DNA from: Bacillota bacterium
GTDB lineage: Bacteria > Bacillota > UBA4882 > UBA8346
Length of the DNA: 64,000 nucleotides
NCBI GenBank assembly: GCA_023392595.1
Contig: JAEVYU010000073.1
Span: 1 to 64,000, forward strand
Direction of reading: 5' to 3'
Shown here: positions 60,352 to 64,000 of the stretch, piece after piece
Layout of the letters: the number at the start of each line of letters is the position of its first letter
Position numbering within the stretch: the stretch's first letter is position 1
Notes under the pieces: model-generated
Databases searched by the model: none
The model's input: the letters and a program-made list of their open reading frames with translations, nothing else
What the model was told of the DNA's origin: nothing
Program-made: the position numbers and the translations under genes

Positions 60352-63023
60352 CCGTTGTCCTCCTTATCACCGTCAAAATCACGGCCATGACGTTTATGAA
60401 TGATTTTCCCAAGCTCAACGATGGGAATAATCGATAGGGAAGCCGCTAAAACAATTAACCATTGCCATAGATTCAAGGATTCCACTCTAAAAATACCATT
60501 GAAAAAGGGAATGAGTACGACTCCGGCTTGAAGAATGAACCCCATAGCGATTGCGGCAATCAATTTCCCGTTAGTAAACAATCCCAATTGAAACAAAGAT
60601 TTGGTGCTGGAGCGGACATTCAAGGAATGCGCCAGTTGGATTAAACCAAGTGTGATGAAGGCCATGGTAATGGCAACACCCTGTGTATAGAACTTGATTC
60701 CGATATAAAAGACAGCCAAAGTGATCAGACCCTTAATAACACCCTGATAAACAATAGTTACACCCATGCCTCCGCTCAAAAATCCGCTTCCTGCCTCGCG
60801 AGGTTTATGCTTCATCACATCCCTTTCCGCTTTTTCGACTCCCAATGCCAGCGCCGGCAGGGTATCGGTCACCAAATTGACCCAAAGAATATGAATCGGC
60901 AATAATACTGTCCAATTCAACATCGTCCCGATAATCAGCGTCACCACTTCACCGAGATTGGATGAAAGTAAAAATTGGATCGTTTTCCGGATATTATCGT
61001 ATATCTTGCGTCCTTCTTCCACCGCTGATACGATAGTGGCAAAATTGTCATCAGCCAAAACCATATTTGAAGCACTTTTAGCTACATCCGTACCTGTGAT
61101 ACCCATACCAACCCCGATATCCGCCGCTTTTAAAGCAGGCGCATCGTTCACGCCATCCCCGGTCATCGCCACTACCCGGCCTGCTTTTTTCCATGCCTTA
61201 ACGATCCTTACCTTATGCTCCGGGTTTACCCGGGCATAAACCGAATAATCCCCGACCCGTTTTTCAAATTCACTTTCATCGATCCGATCCAGTTCACTAC
61301 CGGTGATAATCTGGCTTTCCTCTCTGATAATATTCAATTCTCTGGCTATAGCCGCTGCCGTATCCCGATGATCCCCCGTAATCATCACCGGGCGAATTCC
61401 AGCTTCCCTGCATACCCTGATAGCTTCCCGGACTTCCGCCCGGGGAGGATCCATCATTCCAGCCAGCCCGACAAAGACCAATTGTTTTTCGATTGTCGCC
61501 GAATCATACTGAGAGATATCCTCCGGTATCTCTTTCATTGCCAAGGCCAGCACCCGCAAACTCTTTTGAGCCATTGCGCGGTTTCCCTGTTGAATCCGTT
61601 GTTTCCAATCCGGAGTTAATGTTTGAATTTGGCCGTCCAACAAAATCCGGTCACAACGCTCCAAAAGCAGATCCGGAGCCCCTTTGGTCAGTCCCGTCCG
61701 TTCACCGCCATTCAATTGATGAATGGTAGTCATCAGTTTGCGGTCGGAATCAAAAGGAATTTCCTGAATACGCGGCATGCTCCGTTCCAATAGTTCTTTA
61801 ACGAAACCATAATCTGCCGCCATTTTGACCAGGGCAATTTCTGTCGGATCTCCCTTGAACCCGCCGTTTTCCCCTTGATCTTTTACCGGATGAACATCGT
61901 TACAAAGTGCGGCGATTTTCATCAGAGTTTCCAAATCCCGATGACTTTCAATCCCCCCTGCCTTGACCATCTTTCCACCCAAGTAAATCTCTTGAATCGT
62001 CATTTTATTTTCAGTCAGGGTACCGGTTTTATCAGAACAGATCACTTGCGTGCTTCCCAGAGTCTCTACTGCCGAAAGTTTACGGATAATTGCATTTTTA
62101 CGTGCCATTTTTTGAACACCCAGAGCCAATACAATGGTAATGACAGCCGGAAGGCCTTCCGGAATTGCCGCCACCGCCAGGCTGACCGCTGTTAAAAACA
62201 TTTCCAGCCATTCCCTGCCGCGAAGCACTCCAACTGTAAAAATAATCACTGAAATCACGACGATCCCAATGGATAAAACCTTACCCATCTCCGCCAATTT
62301 CTTTTGCAAGGGTGTTTCCTGGGTTTCAGTTTCCGTGAGGTGCTTGGCGATTTTACCGACTTCCGTATTCATACCGGTGGCTATCACAATACCATAGCCC
62401 CGGCCATACGTCACGACACTCCCGGAAAAGGCCATGTTCAACCGATCCCCCAACGGCAATTCCGCTTCTCGCATTGGAGCAATGATTTTTTCTGCCGGAA
62501 CCGATTCCCCGGTTAAGGCAGCTTCTTCAATCTTTAAACTTGCCGATTCCGCCAACCGCAAATCTGCCGGCACAAAATCGCCCGCTTCCAAATACACGAT
62601 ATCCCCAGGCACAAGGTCCGTTGTGGGCACTTGCAAAATGCTCCCTTCCCGCTTGGCCTTTCCATGGGGAGCCGACATTTTCTTCAAATCAGCCAGTGCT
62701 TTTTCGGCTTTACTTTCCTGAATGACTCCAAGGATGGCATTAATGATAATGACCGCCAAAATGATGATGGCATCCGTATATTCATGCATCAAACCTGAAA
62801 TCAAGGCAGCAATCAACAAGATGACAATCATGATGCTTTTAAACTGCTCTGCCAGCATACTCAGTAAATTTTTTGGGTTCCCCTCATCCAATTGATTGGG
62901 GCCATATATTTTAAGTCTTTTAGCGGCCTCCTCATTGGATAAGCCTTTTAAATCAGTATTCAATTGGTTCAATACTTCGGGAATTTCTTGTTGATAAGCC
63001 GGACGGTTCAAAGAATCGGACAT
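60348..63023 (-). CDS. P2A-type cation ATPase, probable Mn2+/Ca2+ exporter
   Basis: An 891-residue SERCA/PMR1-like pump. TGES (171-174), PEGL (288-291), phosphorylated D331 (CSDKTGTLTEN), TGDGVNDAPAL and ten membrane helices are all intact. An upstream yybP-ykoY riboswitch makes Mn2+ export likely; Ca2+ is the alternative. GAGGAGG precedes the ATG. It shares an operon with the free-standing N-domain gene. Confidence 0.92.
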   Translation of the reverse strand: MSDSLNRPAYQQEIPEVLNQLNTDLKGLSNEEAAKRLKIYGPNQLDEGNPKNLLSMLAEQFKSIMIVILLIAALISGLMHEYTDAIIILAVIIINAILGVIQESKAEKALADLKKMSAPHGKAKREGSILQVPTTDLVPGDIVYLEAGDFVPADLRLAESASLKIEEAALTGESVPAEKIIAPMREAELPLGDRLNMAFSGSVVTYGRGYGIVIATGMNTEVGKIAKHLTETETQETPLQKKLAEMGKVLSIGIVVISVIIFTVGVLRGREWLEMFLTAVSLAVAAIPEGLPAVITIVLALGVQKMARKNAIIRKLSAVETLGSTQVICSDKTGTLTENKMTIQEIYLGGKMVKAGGIESHRDLETLMKIAALCNDVHPVKDQGENGGFKGDPTEIALVKMAADYGFVKELLERSMPRIQEIPFDSDRKLMTTIHQLNGGERTGLTKGAPDLLLERCDRILLDGQIQTLTPDWKQRIQQGNRAMAQKSLRVLALAMKEIPEDISQYDSATIEKQLVFVGLAGMMDPPRAEVREAIRVCREAGIRPVMITGDHRDTAAAIARELNIIREESQIITGSELDRIDESEFEKRVGDYSVYARVNPEHKVRIVKAWKKAGRVVAMTGDGVNDAPALKAADIGVGMGITGTDVAKSASNMVLADDNFATIVSAVEEGRKIYDNIRKTIQFLLSSNLGEVVTLIIGTMLNWTVLLPIHILWVNLVTDTLPALALGVEKAERDVMKHKPREAGSGFLSGGMGVTIVYQGVIKGLITLAVFYIGIKFYTQGVAITMAFITLGLIQLAHSLNVRSSTKSLFQLGLFTNGKLIAAIAMGFILQAGVVLIPFFNGIFRVESLNLWQWLIVLAASLSIIPIVELGKIIHKRHGRDFDGDKEDNG

Positions 63024-63125
63024 GAATTACCTCCTCACAACATGGATCAAGGGTATTATTTTCGGATCAAAACATCCCCATACTCAAAGTGATGGCCTCA
63101 CCTCCATAACCGATTATATACCCGG

Positions 63126-63272
63126 AAAAAATAAAAAACTCTATTTCCAGCGAAGGCTGAAAATAGAGTCTCACGACTTACATCAACAAAGCCGGGCCAA
63201 AATAGCCGTCTTGACGACTTTGTCGAGGCCGTCTGGAATTTTTCCCGACAAGCCCCCGTTACTCCCTCTATC
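63126..63272 (-). promoter_or_regulatory. yybP-ykoY manganese riboswitch with terminator
   Basis: On the minus strand the aptamer (about 63164-63272) carries GGGAGTAACGGGG, the GTC AAGACGGC segment, GGCCCGGCTTTGTTGA and the closing GTGAGACT. The strand CTCTAT can pair either with the aptamer start ATAGAG or, as ACTCTATTTTC, with GGAAATAGAGT to form a terminator (63138-63170) ending in a T-rich tract. This fits Mn2+-induced antitermination of the pump gene. Confidence 0.85.
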
Positions 63273-63383
63273 ATCTATTATCAATATATAACTTATTTAC
63301 TCCAAATTAGTTCCAATCCATCGTAATTTTTTTTGGAGGATATGTTACAATATTCATAGCTTTTTTCGGAAAGGAAGATTTCA

Positions 63384-63866
63384 ATGATCCGTTATAGTAT
63401 TCTCACCATCAGCGATAAAGGTTCAGCCGGGCTTCGCGAAGATCACAGCGGAAAAACCATTCAAGAAATCATGCTCTCAACCGGTAGCCAGCTGATAGAT
63501 TACGCTATTGTACCCGATGAAAAAAGCCTGATCTCGAAAAAACTTATTTTAATGTGTAATCAGGCCAACTTGATATTGACCACCGGCGGAACCGGCCTTT
63601 CTCCCCGTGATGTGACTCCTGAAGCAACCTTGGATATCATTGACCGGCAAATTCCGGGCATTCCCGAAGCCATGCGCGCTAAAAGTCTGGAAATTACTCC
63701 AATGGCTTCCCTCTCCCGGTCAGTCGCAGGCACCCGTGGCCAAACCCTGATTATTAACCTGCCGGGCAGTCCTAAAGCCGTTCGGGAATGCCTTGAAGTG
63801 GTTTTGCCCGTTTTAGAACATGCCATCGCGACCCTGACCGGAAATAGCGGCGAATGCGCCCGCTAA
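63384..63866 (+). CDS. Molybdopterin adenylyltransferase, MogA/MoaB family
   Basis: A 160-residue MogA/MoaB-family enzyme: ILTISDKGSAGLREDHSG, TTGGTGLSPRDVTPEA and SRSVAGTRGQTLIINLPGSP are all present. It adenylates molybdopterin before metal insertion. Starts at ATG 63384 with AAAGGAAG upstream. It shows that the organism uses Mo or W enzymes; no other Mo genes are in the window. Confidence 0.92.
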   Translation: MIRYSILTISDKGSAGLREDHSGKTIQEIMLSTGSQLIDYAIVPDEKSLISKKLILMCNQANLILTTGGTGLSPRDVTPEATLDIIDRQIPGIPEAMRAKSLEITPMASLSRSVAGTRGQTLIINLPGSPKAVRECLEVVLPVLEHAIATLTGNSGECAR

Positions 63867-63871
63867 AGATT

Positions 63872-64000
63872 TTATCTTACCAAATATCCATATTCCTTCA
63901 TCATGGTCAAAATTACCTGGGTGACCTCAGAGGGAATACTCCTTGTCGGTTGGCTCCCTTCGAAACAAAGCTCGGAAATTTCCTGGCCAACCCGGACTTT
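63872..64000 (-). CDS. C-terminal end of an unidentified gene, cut by the right edge
   Basis: A minus-strand frame open at the edge encodes 42 residues (VGQEISELCFEGSQPTRSIP, then VTQVILTMMKEYGYLVR) before TAA. It is convergent with the MogA gene. The family cannot be told from this short piece. Confidence 0.45.
   Translation of the reverse strand, partial: KVRVGQEISELCFEGSQPTRSIPSEVTQVILTMMKEYGYLVR

Noticed and set aside
1..64000. CRISPR arrays, tRNA or rRNA genes, prophage, transposases
   Set aside because: I looked on both strands and found no regularly spaced repeats with spacers, no cloverleaf-like gene that I could support, and no phage or transposase genes.

Overview
This window looks like a chromosome segment of a low- to mid-GC, spore-forming Firmicute that also has an outer membrane (a diderm Bacillota such as the Hydrogenispora/Limnochordia type; this placement is inference). 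The Firmicute signs are a YteA-type sporulation protein, a DUF5665 protein, an S-box (SAM-I) riboswitch, a yybP-ykoY manganese riboswitch, AGGAGG-type ribosome binding sites and U-tailed terminators. The diderm signs are two secreted beta-barrel proteins ending in phenylalanine (38830-39405 and 53628-54683) and the remains of an OmpA-domain protein. I saw no rRNA, tRNA, CRISPR array, transposase or prophage.

Layout. 0-10 kb: lipoprotein and housekeeping genes (rluD, lgt, lspA, yteA-like, panE-like, sfsA), an acyltransferase and an OmpR/BaeS-type two-component pair. 10-21 kb: an Rrf2 regulator, a NapH-like ferredoxin, a serine hydrolase, a decayed ankyrin/OmpA gene, a three-gene sensory system (HTH-receiver protein, binding protein, histidine kinase), a cysteine desulfidase-type protein, and a DUF134/NifX-like/Mrp operon. 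21-36 kb: sulfur metabolism, with an ArsR regulator and a persulfide-type CoA-disulfide reductase fusion that share an operator, metY inside direct repeats, cysK, rubrerythrin and metA under a SAM riboswitch. 36-39 kb: two divergent TetR operons. 42-50 kb: a second metY, a ThiF-family protein, a secreted GH30-CBM2 glycanase and small hypothetical genes. 60-63 kb: a manganese-riboswitch-controlled P-type ATPase followed by a free-standing, degenerate copy of its own nucleotide-binding domain. The right edge has a MogA/MoaB gene.

The best candidate for an undescribed system lies at 39.5-41.7 kb and 50.6-59.4 kb. Each locus has a soluble ABC ATPase with no membrane partner next to a G3E-type GTPase. 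The two GTPases have cysteines at identical positions (64, 96, 99, and a CxxC near 204). At locus A the third partner is a four-cysteine Fe-S protein. At locus B the partners are a signal-less substrate-binding-like protein and two methyltransferases, followed by a porin/FecCD-type importer operon. The two promoters of locus B share a 19-bp box and TATA-rich repeats, so they are probably one regulon. I infer a metal or metallocofactor uptake and insertion system; the metal is not shown by the sequence.

Several genes between 14 and 30 kb are broken by single-base shifts in A-runs, so either recent decay or homopolymer sequence error should be considered there.
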